This document shows, piece by piece, positions 44,218 to 57,263 of a stretch of 64,000 nucleotides of DNA. A model generated the notes under the pieces. The model was not told the DNA's origin. It saw nothing but the letters and a program-made list of their open reading frames with translations, and made no database searches. Both the position numbers and the translations under genes were made by a program. How positions within the stretch are numbered: position 1 is the first letter of the stretch; each line of letters starts with the position of its first letter. Source of the DNA: Arachis hypogaea (Eukaryota > Streptophyta > Magnoliopsida > Fabales > Fabaceae); contig NC_092044.1 of NCBI RefSeq assembly GCF_003086295.3, positions 4,056,843 to 4,120,842 on the forward strand. Reading direction: 5' to 3'.

Positions 44218-46420
44218 GATGTACGGACACGAAATACGCTGACACGCAAATTTTAAAATTTTATAAGACACGAGGATACGTATACATATAAAATTAATGA
44301 GTTTGGAAAACTCTAAATTAAATTGATGATGATCAAACATTATTAACAGCAAAATTATTAATCTAATTTTAATTGATATATTAATTAAATTAATTTTGCT
44401 GTGCAGGTTTTTAATTGGGTCGAAAATGAATGAATAGCAGCAAGCCCAAAATCAAAACTTGCAATCAGCCTTATTTAATGTCTCCTACATTATGGCTGAA
44501 TGGTTACAATAGATGTTGGGCCAAAATAAAATTTATTACTACAAGCCCAAAAGAAAGCTTTCCTATTTATTCAATACTTGATCCAAAAATTCATCAGGAA
44601 AGCAAATGTTACTAATTGGACTAGATTAATTTTGTTGATACAAAGCCCAAGATTATTTTTGATGAATGTTTCCAAGTTTGGTCCGAAACCAAGTTAAAGA
44701 GAAAGCAAATTGGCTTCATGCTTTCCAACGGATTCCATTTCTTGTTAAGGATGGATTTCAAATTTAATATGCTAGCATTAGAAACATGAGAGAGAACTTG
44801 ACTTTGATTTGATGGGAATCATTTCTATCAATGCAGCACGCTACTCTAAGGAAAGTAAAAACAACTTTGTAATGATATTGATTAACACATTCAATTGCTT
44901 TCCTTCCAAGTTGCTTATTCTCTCTCATCTCTTTCCTTCTTCTCTTTCGGTTATTGTCGAGGAAGCCATGGAAGCTACACCTACTCATCGAAAGGAAGAA
45001 GCTGCATGCATCAAGACCATCAAACTAATGATGGCAAGAAAACATATCAAAATAAAAGTATGCTGTGGCTAAGATTATTACCAAAAAGTGGTAAGATTTG
45101 GTGAGGTAATCTCGGATCTTTCATACTCAGAAAAAAGGAAAGAGAGATTCTTGGAGGCATGGCTTGTCTCTGATTCTGCTCAACCACCACAGGAAGTAGC
45201 TAGAGTGGTGAAGTGATGGAAGAGGCAGAGATTAGAGCAGATGAAGTCATCATCATCATGAAGCATCAAGGGCCAGAAAATTCATCTTGGAGAACAAGCC
45301 AAGGATGGAGCGTCTGGATTGATGAAGGGTGATGACTAAGGAAGAACTAGAGGTATTTGCATGTTGGGTTTTGCATGAGTTACCTCTTCTCTCTATGTGG
45401 CCGAACCGGTTTTGTTTTGAAGGAAAAGAAGTTAAGCTCGGTTTTGTGTTTCAACTGTGAAGGCTTCACTTCTCTATAAAAGGGGTGAACAGTCACGGTT
45501 TGATTCAAGGAGTTAGAAGTAAGCAGTGAGAGTGCAAGGGACAGAAGTCTCATAGCTACCTAAGCTTACAGATTTTCTTCTCCTTCAATGTATTCTATTT
45601 AGTATTTTTCTGTTTAATTTTGTCATGTCTTGAGTCTCATGAAAAAAGGCAAACAGTGAGGTTTGTATGAAAAAGTCATAGAGCAGAAAAAGGTAGAGAG
45701 TGCAAAATTAAAAGAAAAAGCCATAGATGTCCTTAGAGTTCATTTGTTCATCTATGTTGTGTTTCATGATTCTGTGGGAATCCCCTTGTAAGTTGGATTA
45801 GCACTTTACAATTTGTAATCTGGATGATTATAGTGAAATTCCATCATTGTTGTGATGGAGACTGGATGTAGGCTGCACTGCACTTAGCAGCTGAACCAGG
45901 ATATATCTGGGTGTAATCTTCTCTCTCTTCTTCATCAATTCTGTTTCTGCTGCACATGAGCTAAAATGAAAAATGTCTCGTGCCAAGTGACGAGATAAAA
46001 GTAAAATGTCTCGTGGCTAGGGACGAGACAAAAACAGAAAAGTCTCTTCAAAGACCAAAAAGTGTAATCAAGAAAAAGGGGGTTAAGATTCAACCCCCTT
46101 CTCTTAGCCACTGAAACCATCAAAAATATAAAGTATTTTTAGATAAATCGTAATGATATTTTGATATTTTATTGATATTAAAATATAAATTAATTTTTTA
46201 ATTATTTTTAATATCTTATTTTAATTATATCAAGTATTTAAAATATCTTTTTGTTTTAATAAATAATAATATATACTATATTTAAATTTATTTCAATAAT
46301 ATATGTTAAGAATAAGATTGGACACAGCAGACACGCGTATCGGACGAATGTCGATAAATATCGTGTTCGAAATGTGTCCGACACGCCCCGACTTTGTCAC
46401 CGGCCACGTGTTATGGTAGA
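44218..46420. mobile_element. Old dispersed repeat split by an LTR insertion
   Basis: Left part 44218-44323 (ACGGACACGAAATACGCTGA, then GACACG words) and right part 46128-46420 (ending in GTGTCCGACACG) look like halves of one AT-rich element with GACACG-rich ends. Such repeats are common in legumes by memory. Its exact ends and class are not fixed. Confidence 0.4.
44324..46122. mobile_element. Solo-LTR-like insertion, 1.8 kb
   Basis: Begins TGATGATGATCAAAC and ends CTGAAACCATCA, so TG...CA. Flanks TAAAT (44319-44323) and AAAAT (46123-46127) match at 4 of 5. No gag or pol is present. It contains TCTATAAAAGGGG (about 45472-45484), a TATA box with a plausible transcript start downstream. ORFs at 44430-45104 are short and unsupported. 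A solo LTR of a large-LTR family is the best reading. Confidence 0.6.
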
Positions 46421-47454
46421 TTTTATCAACAAGTATGTTCCTAGAAACGCTTTATTAAAAAATGAATTATTGGGTGTTAGTTACCTGAAATTGCAAGCTG
46501 TATGTATGTGTTGGCAATATGCATGCCTATTTTTTTTTGACTCAAGTCCAAACTAAATTTATGCCTGCTTTCCTTAGGTACATGCTAAGCATCATTCTTT
46601 GACTTGAATTTTTTACTACAAATTGCAACTTGGCAAAGAGTATCAAAATTCATTTTGTAATCTCACATTGGGTGTATGCATTAGTTCAGTATTTCTTTTA
46701 TTGGTATGGATACACTATTTCTTTAGTTCAGTATTTCTTCTTACCATTTACATTCTGTTTAAGCGATCTGAGTTCTTACATATTTGAATTTTGGATATTC
46801 TAATGTGCTACATATCTGACAGCAAAATAGCGAGTGATGACGAAGTTCATATCTCAGAATCCATCTATGATTCAACTTGTATAATGTGTTTTTTCCTAGC
46901 TATCATAAGACCACCTAAGTTTTTACAATTTTTTTCTCTTTTTTTTTTCTTCTTATAATTGCTCCCACTATTTTAATTTGTACTTGCACAACCATCAATA
47001 TAATTGTGAGAAAGACTAAAGTGAATATCCTTTAATTTGTAGCAATCTGTTACTAATTCTTATCGTGTTTGTGCTTGTAAAAGAAAAATAAAAGAAGAAT
47101 ATAATTACCCAGGAAGGAGAAATTTGACTATAAGTATGTGTTGCTGGAAATTCTGATGTTCCTAATATTAAAAAGATTGTAATAGTGGCAATAATTTGTA
47201 GTTCTTGTGCATGAATACGACGAATAAAGATGCAATTTACACTACTTTTCATAAGAAAAATCAAAAGGGTCCTACAAAATTCCACTATATGTATTATCAT
47301 TATCAAAAGGGATAAATTATTGCATGTAGACCCACGTTGTCACAAATCATTGAAATTTTAAATTGCTGCATGTGGACCCAAGGTGCCACAAATCATTGAA
47401 ATTTTAAATTATTGCATCTGCCACAATGAAATGAAGTGTTAAAAAGGTAGAGAG
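46421..47454 (+). repeat. CNL flanking sequence, non-coding
   Basis: 46935-47010 matches 12435-12500 (ATAATTGCTCCCA, TTGCACAAC). 47240-47320 resembles 19060-19140. No gene. The rest is plain AT-rich spacer. Confidence 0.55.
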
Positions 47455-47914
47455 GTGTATCCGAAATTACCCAAAATTAAAAGTAAAACTCATATTCGTA
47501 AATTAATTAATATTAATATTACAAAAATACTACGTATACAAGTGTTTTCATTAGCCAAATTAACTAAGTTATTAAAATTTAAACTTCAGTCACGCTCTTT
47601 TTCTTTCTTTTCTCGTTTTTCTTTAAATATCGTCATCGTCGCTATCGCTACTACCATCACCATGTCGTCAGCTCGTCGCTGCTGCTACTGCCACCATCTT
47701 CTTCTTTTTTTTTTCTGTGTTCAACATTTTGTTGTTGTTCTTCTTTTTTTTCTTCTTACGTTTCTTCTTTCTTCTATTTTTAAGATCTTCTTACTGTTAT
47801 TGTTGGTTCATTTCTTCTTTTTTGTAAATTAGATGTATCTTTTTTTATTGAGTGAAATTGAAAAGGTACGAATGTCTTTTATATTGTTTTTCTATGCGCA
47901 ATATTTATACACTA

Positions 47915-48320
47915 TATGTGAGAATTTGTATGTTATGTTGAACAAAAATGTGTGTTATACTTAAATATTTGTGTGCTGTAATAAACCAGAATTTGTTTAA
48001 TGATTTCGGACAAATTTATGAGTTACCAGGCTATTAACTTCGATTACTTGCGTTATTTTTCTATACTCCATATTTATGTTTTTTTCTTGATTATGATTAT
48101 TTATAATGATCTTAGTTTTCTTTAATTGAGTTGTTCGAAAAATTAGTGTTATTTTATGATTTTGATTTTTGTGCTATATACATGAATTTGTGTGTTATAA
48201 TGAACAAAAATATATGCTACGCTTAAATATTTGTGTGCTATGATAAACTAAAATATGTTCAATGATATCTGTCAAATTAGTGTGAGGTACCAAACTATTA
48301 GTTTCGATTATTTGTGTGCT
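47915..48320. repeat. Diverged duplication with TTTGTGTGTTA words
   Basis: About 47915-48055 and 48180-48320 share the order GTGTTAT, GAACAAAAAT, ACTTAAATATTTGTGTGCT, then AACTTCGATTA or GTTTCGATTA. More TTTGTGTGTTA-like words follow to 48530. No coding sense; the upstream ORF 47455-47832 is low-complexity. Confidence 0.65.
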
Positions 48321-49129
48321 GTGAAAATGAAGGAATGTGTATGTTGTTTCACTTGGTTTGATTTACACATATGATGTAGTATGGTATATCAAAACTCAAT
48401 AAAAGAATGTACACATAAATTTTGGTATAGCAAAAATTTGTGTATTACGTGCAAAAATTTGTGCTATATGCCTATATCGATAATTTTGTATTATTTTCTA
48501 ATTTTTGTGTGTTATACTTCAAATTTGTGTGTTTTCTAACAAAAATTTATGTTCTAAAGTGTAAAAAAGTTTATACCTGTACTGCAAATTCTTTAAATTG
48601 TGTACTAATAGAGCACTATTTTATTTTAAAAATGATTTTTATTGTAGTTGAACCAATTTATTTAAGTTAGTTGCCAAAAAAATTTTGTACATGTAGCATT
48701 TCTTATTTCCTTTGTCATGGTTGCTCTACAGCAAATGAAAATTTTCTTAGGCATTTTTGTTTATTTTTTAATACATGATAGAATTTAAGTCAAACATCTA
48801 TAAAAAAAAATTACTTAGGTTGAATTTTAGTAAACAACTTAATTAAAATTTATTTGAAAAAAGAATTTAAATAATAAATATTTATATTAAAATTAGTTTA
48901 TAAATAAATTATTTTGTATTTAATTTTTTAATTTTAAAAATATTTATTTAAAAAAAATTATAAAAAAGTTTTTATTATAAAAAAATAATTTTTTTTAATT
49001 TCTTCATAAACATTTAAATAATTTTTTAAAAAATTATAATTTAATTTTAAAAATTATACTAAATATTAATACTATAACTTATCATAAATTAAAAATAAAA
49101 AAATACTTATAAACCTATTTAAATTAGTG

Positions 49130-49340
49130 CTTATTCTAATCAAGTAAATTAACCTTACTTAATAAATTTTTAATTTAGTTTATAAATTCACCATAAGTAT
49201 TTTATCTACGCTAAACTGTTCTAGACTTCTAGCATTATTATGTTTCTCAGACCGATAAATAAATGATAAATTTTTTAAAGAAACAACTCCTTATTATTAT
49301 GTTGAGAATTAAGAATGGTAATGAAATCTTATAAAATGAC
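49130..49340 (+). repeat. CNL upstream block, copy C
   Basis: Matches part of 24580-24850 (AAGTAAATTAACCT, TAAGTATTTTATCTA, GACCGATAAA, GAAACAACTC). It lies 2.4 kb before CNL copy 3 because AT-rich repeats expanded the gap. Confidence 0.6.
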
Positions 49341-49439
49341 GCACGAAATAAATAAAAGATTTTATAACAATTGTTATGAATATTTATTAATTATTTATTA
49401 TCCATGTTTTAACATTATATAAATATCTATCTATCTATT

Positions 49440-50110
49440 TATAATATATTAAAAGAGAACCTAAAATAATTCCATAATTACCCTTAGACATTTAATTTTG
49501 CTCTATATTGTCACATAAAAAAAAAATTTAGGTGGTATAATTTTCTATTTTTATAGTATACCATAAATTTTTTTATTATTTTATCTCTTGGTAATAACCT
49601 ATTTTTGTATAATATCATAATATAATATATTAAAAAAATACAAAATAGTTCAACAATCATCCTTAGACATTTAATTTTTTTTCTATGTTGCCACAGATAT
49701 AAAATTTTTTTAGGTAGCATAATTTTCTATTTTTGTAATATGCCATAAATTTCTATTATTTGATTTATTTCATCTCCTCATAATAACCAATTTTTGTACA
49801 GTGTCGTAAGATCTTTTTTAAAATATTATTTTTTTAATAGCTATAATTGAATTATAAAATTTGTTTTATTATCTTATATCAAGTGTATTGCTTCTTATTT
49901 TTCATTATAAAATTAGTGTTTAACCTTAACTTTATATTAAAAAATAAAACAAAGTAATTCTACAATTATTTTTAGACATTTGATTTTACTCTATATTGTC
50001 AAATAAATTTTTTTTTAGATGACATAATTTTCTATCTTTATAATATGTCATAGAATTCTTATTCGTTCATCCCCTTATAATAACCTATATATCTTTGTAT
50101 AATATTATAA
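49440..50110. repeat. Three diverged copies of a 150-190 bp repeat
   Basis: Each copy has TTAGACATTTAATTTT, CTATATTGTCA, ATAATTTTCTAT and TAATAACCTAT in order, starting near 49445, 49625 and 49935. The left edge, TATATTAAAAGAGAACC, is reminiscent of plant Helitron ends, but no CTRR hairpin end was found. Confidence 0.6.
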
Positions 50111-51794
50111 TATTTTTTAATATTATTTCTCTTTAATAACTATATTGAATTATAAAATTATTTTATTATCTCATATCAAATTTATTACTTCTCATTCTTC
50201 ATTATTTTTTATTATAAAATTGATGTTTAATCTTAATTTTTCATATTTTTTTACCTTTTATATTAATTCTTTTTAATAGATAAATATTTAATTAAATTAT
50301 AATTTCTTCTCTCCTTTCATACTCATTATTATTTCTTATATTTACTATATAAATCAACATTCATTTCATACCTTTTTTTTATCCCCTCTTATATAATTTC
50401 ATTCAGTCATACCTCTTTTTTATTTTTTCTCTCCACTCTTATTAATTTTTTGCATAGCTAGAATTTGATTTATAATCATAATATTTTTTTTTACTTTGCT
50501 AAAGATATGTACTAAATAATTGTGTGATTGTATTCATTAGTTTTCTTTTGTGTAATTATATTCATAAGACACATGAGGTCTTTGTGGCTTATATATCATT
50601 ACTTCTTTTTTCTTTTAACAATTTATGTTCTTTTAATATTCTTTAGTGGTAATAATATTGTTAAAAATAATATTGTTACGATTAATGAAATTTTAATAAA
50701 TATAAATTTAATTAAAATTTAATTTTTTCTCTTTTTTCATATTCATTACTCTTTTCTATATTTACTATATAAATTAACATTCATTTTGCATATATTCTTT
50801 ATCTTCTGACACATAGTTTCATATTTTTTTTTCTTTTTCTCTTTTCACTTTTACTAATTTTTTGCGTTGCACAACTAAAATTTAATTTGGTTGATAACCA
50901 TAACTTTTTTTAAGTTGCTAACAACGTATGTACTAAATGTTGTATGATTGTATTTATTATTTTTTCTATTTTTATGTAATTATATTCTTAGTTATATAAT
51001 ATTTTTATACTTATATATCACTTCTTTTTTCTTTCAAAAATTTATATTTTTTAATATTATTTAGTTCTAATAATATTATCAAAAATATATGTTATTATTA
51101 TTCATAAAAAATAAATTAAAAAATTGAATGTTGTTTTTAATTATTAAAATATTAATAATATTCATATTTATATTTCATCCAACAGCTTTATCATTATAAT
51201 ATTTAAATATAACGAAAAAAATAAAATAAAAAACAAAAGTAAAAATTTAAAAAACAAAAATAAAAAATAACTATATAAATTTTGGTGAATAAATTTTAAT
51301 TGAATTTTTTTATTATTTATAATTCAATTTATCTATAATTTTATTAATTTTATAATTATTAAATTTTGAATTAACTTTTTATTTATTTTAATTATCATTT
51401 ATCATCCGTTACAAAATTTAAATTAATTTTGATATGCTACTATAAAATTTTAATTTTTTTAATCAATTAAATTAAATACATATCATTAATTATTTAATTA
51501 AATTACAAAATTTTTGTTAAATATAATTATTCTCTATATTAAAATTATATTCTTTTTTGTATTTTTCTATTAAATAATAATATTAAATCGTATATAAATT
51601 ATAAAATAAATATATTGTATAATATTTTTTACAAATTAACTTCTAAATTTAACATTAACTTACATATTATCTAATAGTATTTTAAATATATTATATAATC
51701 AATTTAAGTATTTAACTCTCGACCTTAATCTAGTTACTAAAGCAAAGAACATTTTTACTTCATTATTTGTGCTCTGCAAACGGAAAACACGAGA
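50111..51794. other. Very AT-rich spacer
   Basis: No gene seen. ORF 50528-50722 is low-complexity and hydrophobic. It may be transposon debris between the upstream block and CNL copy 3. Confidence 0.5.
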
Positions 51795-51876
51795 TTCCTT
51801 TTGCTTGAGAAAACCCAGAGAACTGAATACTTTCCATCGATCTAGCTACAACAACTTCTCTCAACCCCTTTCATTC
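51795..51876 (+). promoter_or_regulatory. CNL copy 3 5' UTR, left part
   Basis: TTGCTTGAGAAAACCC onward matches 25110 and 8429. It is cut at 51876 by the copia insertion and resumes at 53568, 34 bp before the ATG at 53602. Confidence 0.8.
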
Positions 51877-52109
51877 TGAAGAAAATCTTATGCCCTAAGC
51901 TATTCAAGCTGTGATGTTGATGGTTTGATGAATCAGAAGGGATTAAGAGAGGGAGAGAGACAGGTTCTTCTCATTGTTGGAGAGAATGAAAAATCTTCCT
52001 TAGAAAATATTTGTTGAGTTATTACACCTTATATACTATGTACTTTTTTTTATGTAATCTCACTAAAAAATAATTACAATGGTAAACCTATTATTGATAA
52101 AGAAATAAT

Positions 52110-53315
52110 CTAGGTAACACCCTCCCGCAAGCTAGAATTGTGTAAATCTAACAATCCTAGCTTGGAAACATTGGCAAGAAAAGGACCCGGTGGCAGAGCT
52201 TTGGTAAGAAAATCAGCAAGTTGATCCTTGGAACGAACTGGCATAAGATGAATGAGACCAGACAAATGCTTTTCACGAACAATGTGGCAGTCCACTTCAA
52301 TGTGTTTAGTTCTTTCATGAAAAATGGGATTATTGGCAATGTGAATGGCTGACTGGTTGTCACAGAATAGAGTGATAGACTTTTGAAGCGGCAAGCCAAT
52401 GAAATCCATTAAGAAAGATAACCAACTAGCTTCACAAGTGGCAACAGCAAGAGACCTATATTCAGCTTCTGCAGAGGACTTGGCAACTGTGGTTTGCTTT
52501 TTACTCTTCCAGCTAATGAGCGAGTTCCCAAGCATGAAGCAATAACCGGAAACGGAGCGACGAGTATCGACACAGGTAGCCCAGTCAGCATCGGCAAATC
52601 CAGTGAGATGCAGATTAGAAGTAGAGGAGAAGAAGAGACCAGTTGCAGGTCGGCCTTTTAAATATCGGAGTACACGAAAAGCAGCCTGTAGGTGAGAAGT
52701 TGTTGCACAGTCCAAAAATTGGCTCAAACGTCCCACAGCATAAGAGATATCGGGTCTAGTATTTGTGAGGTAAAGGAGTCGGCCGATGAGCTGTCTGTAA
52801 ACAGTGTTGTCTGTTAAAATTGTACCTGATTCCTTTAAAAGTTTCTGACTATAATCAAATGGAGTAGAGAGAGGCTTGCAATCTAGATAACCAAAATCTC
52901 TGAGAAGGTCCATGGTGTACTTCCGCTGATAAATGTGAATTCCAGAGTTAGAGCGTGCTACTTCCATTCCCAATAAGTATTTGAGATCACCAAGATCCTT
53001 TATTTTGAATTTGTCATCCAAATCTTGCTTGATGGAATTGATTTCACCAATGTTATTCCCGGTTAAAACCAAGTCATCAACATATACTAGAATGGCAGTG
53101 AAGCTTTCAGATTGTTTCTTAATGAAGAGTGAATGATCATCAAAAAACTGCTTATAACCAGCATCCACAAGAGTCTGAGTGAGCTTAATGTTCCATTGCC
53201 TGCTTGCTTGCTTAAGCCCATATAGAGATTTTTGCAATTTACAAACCAAACCTGGTTGTGACACAGCCAAACCGGGTGGTATCTTCATATAAACTTCTTT
53301 GTCCAAATCTCCCAA
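52110..53315 (-). pseudogene. copia RT palm, RNase H fragment, open frame
   Basis: A 401-codon open frame: GDLDKEVYMKIPPG, LYGLKQASRQW, the catalytic YVDDL (near 53080), RNase H with GFADADWATCVDTRRSVSGY, SWKSKKQTTVAKSSAEAEY and FCDNQSAIHIANNP, to KDQLADFLTKALP. The frame is well preserved, so the copy is young. It lacks the RT N-terminus, which lies nearby in the opposite orientation. Confidence 0.85.
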
Positions 53316-53436
53316 AAGACAAGAAGGCTGTGGGTTGCAAATGGGTTTTACGGGTAAAATTCAATCCCGATGGCACCATAGAAAGGCACAAAACGAGGCT
53401 AGTTGCAAAAGGATTCACTCAAGTGCAAGGAGTAGA
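53310..53436 (+). pseudogene. Inverted copia RT fragment
   Basis: The plus strand reads KAVGCKWVLRVKFNPDGTIE, then RHKTRLVAKGFTQVQGVD, the RT segment that should precede the frame at 52110-53315 but lies inverted beside it. It ends directly at an LTR start (TGTTACC, 53439). Confidence 0.8.
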
Positions 53437-53601
53437 TTAATGTTACCTAGATTATTTCTTTATCAATAATAGGTTTACCATTGTAATTATTTTTTAGTGA
53501 GATTACATAAAAATAATTACAATGGTAAACCTATTATTGATAAAGAAATAATCTAGGTAACACATTTTTTTCTCATCATCTGCTGCACTTGATTTTGAAT
53601 C

Positions 53602-56600
53602 ATGGCTTCAAAACTTGAAGGTGGAGCTTATCTCTCTTCTTTTGTTGATGCTATCTCAAAGAAGCTATCTTCAATACTTGAAGATGACTCTGTCCTGGAA
53701 GGAAATGACTCTGTTCTGGAGTTGCTTGAAAGGTTGGATGAAATTCTGTGTGATGTTGAACATGTGCTTGATGATGCTGAGCTGAAGCAGTTCCGTAACG
53801 ACAGAGTGAAGAAGTGGCTTGTAGATCTCCAAGATGCTCTCTACATGGCTGATGACTTCCTCGATGAACTCTCCACTAAAGCTGCCATTGCCACTCCAGG
53901 TAACTCTTCTTCCTGGTCTCGCCCTGTTGATTCAATTATCGAAGATAGCGGTGTCAATGTCATCCAAAAAATAGTTTTGGCAAACTAGAGTCTCTTGTAG
54001 GACGAAAAGGTAAACTTGGACTGGAAAAGAGTGCCAAGTTGGACACATCTTGGAGAATTCCATCCACATCTCTCGTTGTTAGTTCTGACATAGTTGGTCG
54101 GGACGAAGACAAGGAGAACATAATCAAATTGCTGTTAGATGATACCTGCGATGCTGAATCACATGTAACTGTGATTCCCATTGTGGGTATGGGCGGGATA
54201 GGAAAAACTACTTTGGCTCAATTGGTTTACAATGATGCCAAAATCATGGGAAAATTTGACACCAGAGTATGGGTGTGTGTTGCTGAAAATCCTAACCCTG
54301 TTCATGTTACAAGGACAATAATAGGGGCAATAGATTCTTCTCCCTGTAACAGGGATAACTTTGATTCACTTCAAACTGATTTGAAGAAGAAGTTGACAGG
54401 CAAGACCTTTATTGTTGTTTTAGATGATGTTTGGGATGAGCAACGAAACATGTGGGAGAATTTTCTAAAACCTTTTCACTATGGGAATAACGGGAGTAAG
54501 ATTCTCCTAACAACCCGTAGTGGAAATGTTGCTTCTGTGTTCGCACCTAACAGTCTACATTGCCGACTAAGTTTATTATCGGAGGAAGATTGTTGGAAAG
54601 TATTTTTGAAGCATTCATCCATTTCTACTGGTTCTAAACAATATGCAATTCTAGAGCCAATTGGTAGAAAAATTGTTGAAAAGTGTAAGGGGTTACCTTT
54701 GGCTGTGAAGACACTTGGGGGTTTATTGCGCAATAAGTATAATGAAGGAGATTGGGAGAATGTACTTGATAGTAAAATTTGGGAACTCTCGGAAGATGTC
54801 AGTCCTGCATTAAGAGTTAGTTATCACTACCTTCCTTCACATTTAAAGCGATGTTTTGTTTATTGTTCACTATATCCGGAGGATTATCAATTTGACAAAG
54901 ACAAATTAATTTTGTTATGGATGGCTGAAGATCTTTTACAACCAAAGGAAAACAACACCTTAGAAAATATTGGTTGTGCATATTTTGATGAATTAGTTGC
55001 AAGGTCCTTTTTTCAACCTGTTAGTACTAACAGAAAGTTATTTATAATGCATGATCTTATGCGCGATCTAGCAACATTTTTTGCTGGGAAATTCTATTTC
55101 AAACTTAAAGAATTTGGCAATCGATGCATGATAGACAACAAAACTCGTCATTTGTCATATGTTACAAAATTTGAGGATAGCATCAAATTATTTCGAGAGG
55201 CCTATAATGGAGCAGTACACCTGAGAACATTTTTAGATTTTACTCTGCTTCGCCGTCGTCAATCAATTGATATTGAAAGCGATTCTTGGCTCTTACAACA
55301 ACAATTAGGGTGTTTAAGAGTTTTGTCATTTAAACGCTCTTCTATAGAGTCATTGCCTGATTCAATCGGTGAATTGATTCTTGTGCGTTACTTGAATCTC
55401 TCTTACGCACCTATTGTGACATTGCCCGAGTCAATATGTAAATTATACAATCTCCAAACTTTGAAGTTAAAGAATTGTGCTTGGTTAAAGATGCTTCCCA
55501 GCCGCATGGAAGATCTTGTGAACATGCGTCACCTTGATATTCGAGGAACTTCTCGTTTGAAAGAGATGCCGAAGGGAATGAGCAAGTTAAAGTATCTAAA
55601 CTTCTTAAGTGATTATATCATCGGCAAGCATGAAGAAAATGGGATAAGAGAACTGGGAACGCTGGACAATCTCCATGGCTCATTTTGCATTTCCAAGTTG
55701 GAGAATGTCAAGAATAGCGGTGAAGTTTTGAAGGCAAAGATGGGTAACAAGAAGCATATAAACACTCTAGAATTGAATTGGCTTCCAGATGGTGACATTG
55801 ATGATGTTCAAACTGAAAGAGATATACTTGGCAAGTTACAACCTCATCAAAACTTGAAAAAGTTATCGATTGTGGGTTATCGGGGTGAAACATTCCCAGA
55901 TTGGTTAGGCCTTTCATGCTACTCCCATATGACCAAATTGAGTCTGGATCGTTGTATGAATTGTTGTAAGCTTCCTTCGTTGGGACAGTTACCCTCTTTA
56001 CAGCATCTGAAGTTTTCTAATCTTGATGGGTTGGAGAAAATTGATTTAGAGTTTTACAACAAAAGCAATGCATCATTTCAGCAGGAGACGCCCTTCAAAT
56101 GTCTTGAAACTCTGAAAATTGTAAATATGTATAGTTGGCGGGAATGGCATTTTCCTTATGAGTTTGATGGTTTTCCTAAGCTTAGAATCCTTTCAATAAA
56201 AAGTTGTCCGGTGTTAAAGGGAGGTCTGCCTGCTCACCTTCCGGCTCTGGAGAAACTTGAGATTGTTGAATGTGAAGAGCTTGCATGTCGGCTGCCGAGG
56301 GCTCCCAAGCTTCACCAATTACTTGTAGAGGGTTCTTCTACGTCTTACTGGGGAGTGGCACCGCACAACATAGTAATTTCAGGAACCCAGCTGGCGAATT
56401 CCGTATTGGAGTGGCTACTACTGCACATCCAACTGCCACGTGTCATTGGTCTGCGTATAATTAACTATGAGTCAGCGATATCAATTTCAGGAGATTATTT
56501 GCCGGCTTCATTACAATATCTGGAAATCTCTTCTTGTTCAAAATTAACATTCTCCGAGCACGTGCAACACAAGTCGCTAACGAAGATAGAGGTAAAGGGG

Positions 56601-57263
56601 TGTGGTTCACTGACGTTGTTTCCAATGGCGGGCTTTCCAAATCTCACGGAACTCGAAATCAGTGAATGCCAAAGCATGGAAAAATTTCATGTTGGGGTAC
56701 CACAGGCTCTTCCGAATCTCCTTTGTTTAAGGATCTCAAAGTGCCCGAGTCTAGTATCCCTGCCGTCGCTAGGGTTGGCTGCGCCCCACCTACAGGAGCT
56801 GTGTATAGAAGATTGCCGAAAAATCGATTGTTTTGCTGAGGAGTGCCTCCCTCCGAGTTTCAAAACTCTTGAGGTCATTGAGTGCGAGAAACTAGCGAGT
56901 TGGATTACATCAAATGTTTTGCAGAGTGAATGCCTTACCCATCTTAAGCTTGTTTCATGCTTTGATACAAAGCCGTTCCCAGGAGAGGGTTGCCTTCCTG
57001 CTTCTCTTGAGTGTCTTATATTGCGCGAGTTTCCAAATCTGGAGACGCTTGACTGCAAGGGGCTTCACCATCTTACCTCTCTCAAAACTTTAGCAATTGC
57101 TGACTGTGAAAAGCTTGAGAATATCACAGAAAAACATCGCCTTGCCTCCATAAAAAATATCTCCATAGGGGAAGAATGTCCTTTGCGGCGTAAGCTGGAA
57201 AAGATGGAACACCCACGGATTCAATTCATTCCATGTAAGTGTTTTTGCTCTGTTCTTCCCTAA
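53602..57263 (+). pseudogene. CNL resistance gene copy 3, frameshifted
   Basis: The CC domain is open from 53602 to 53988 (YMADDFLDELSTKAA). Two extra T's near 53975 (TAGTTTTGG where copy 2 has TAGTTGG) shift the frame to a TAG. From an internal ATG at 54039 a 1074-codon frame covers NB-ARC and LRR: GMGGIGKTT (first Gly codon 54186), FDTRVWVCVAEN, VVLDDVW, GLPLAVKTLGGLL, MHDLMRDL, then LRRs to the end. Apart from the shift all motifs are intact, so the break is recent. Translation from 54039 could give a CC-less NB-LRR, but a full receptor needs the shift absent. Whether the shift is a real allele or an assembly error cannot be told here. Confidence 0.88.

Larger units (their letters stand above)
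51877..53562 (-). mobile_element. Rearranged copia element in the CNL copy 3 5' UTR
   Basis: Ends TG...CA with flanks CATTC (51872-51876) and CATTT (53563-53567). Minus strand: a 3' LTR at 51877-52119 preceded by the purine tract GCGGGAGGG, then RNase H and RT. At the right end only about 50 bp of the 5' LTR (53511-53562) remain, facing an inverted copy of the same LTR start (53439-53510). A plus-strand RT piece (53310-53436) precedes that. Gag, protease and integrase are absent. Confidence 0.8.

Noticed and set aside
44809..45104. Two overlapping plus ORFs of 69-87 codons
   Set aside because: They lie inside the solo-LTR-like insertion and have no recognisable domain.
47455..47832. 125-codon ORF rich in Phe, Leu and Ser
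   Set aside because: Low-complexity T-rich sequence; no motif and no conserved flank.
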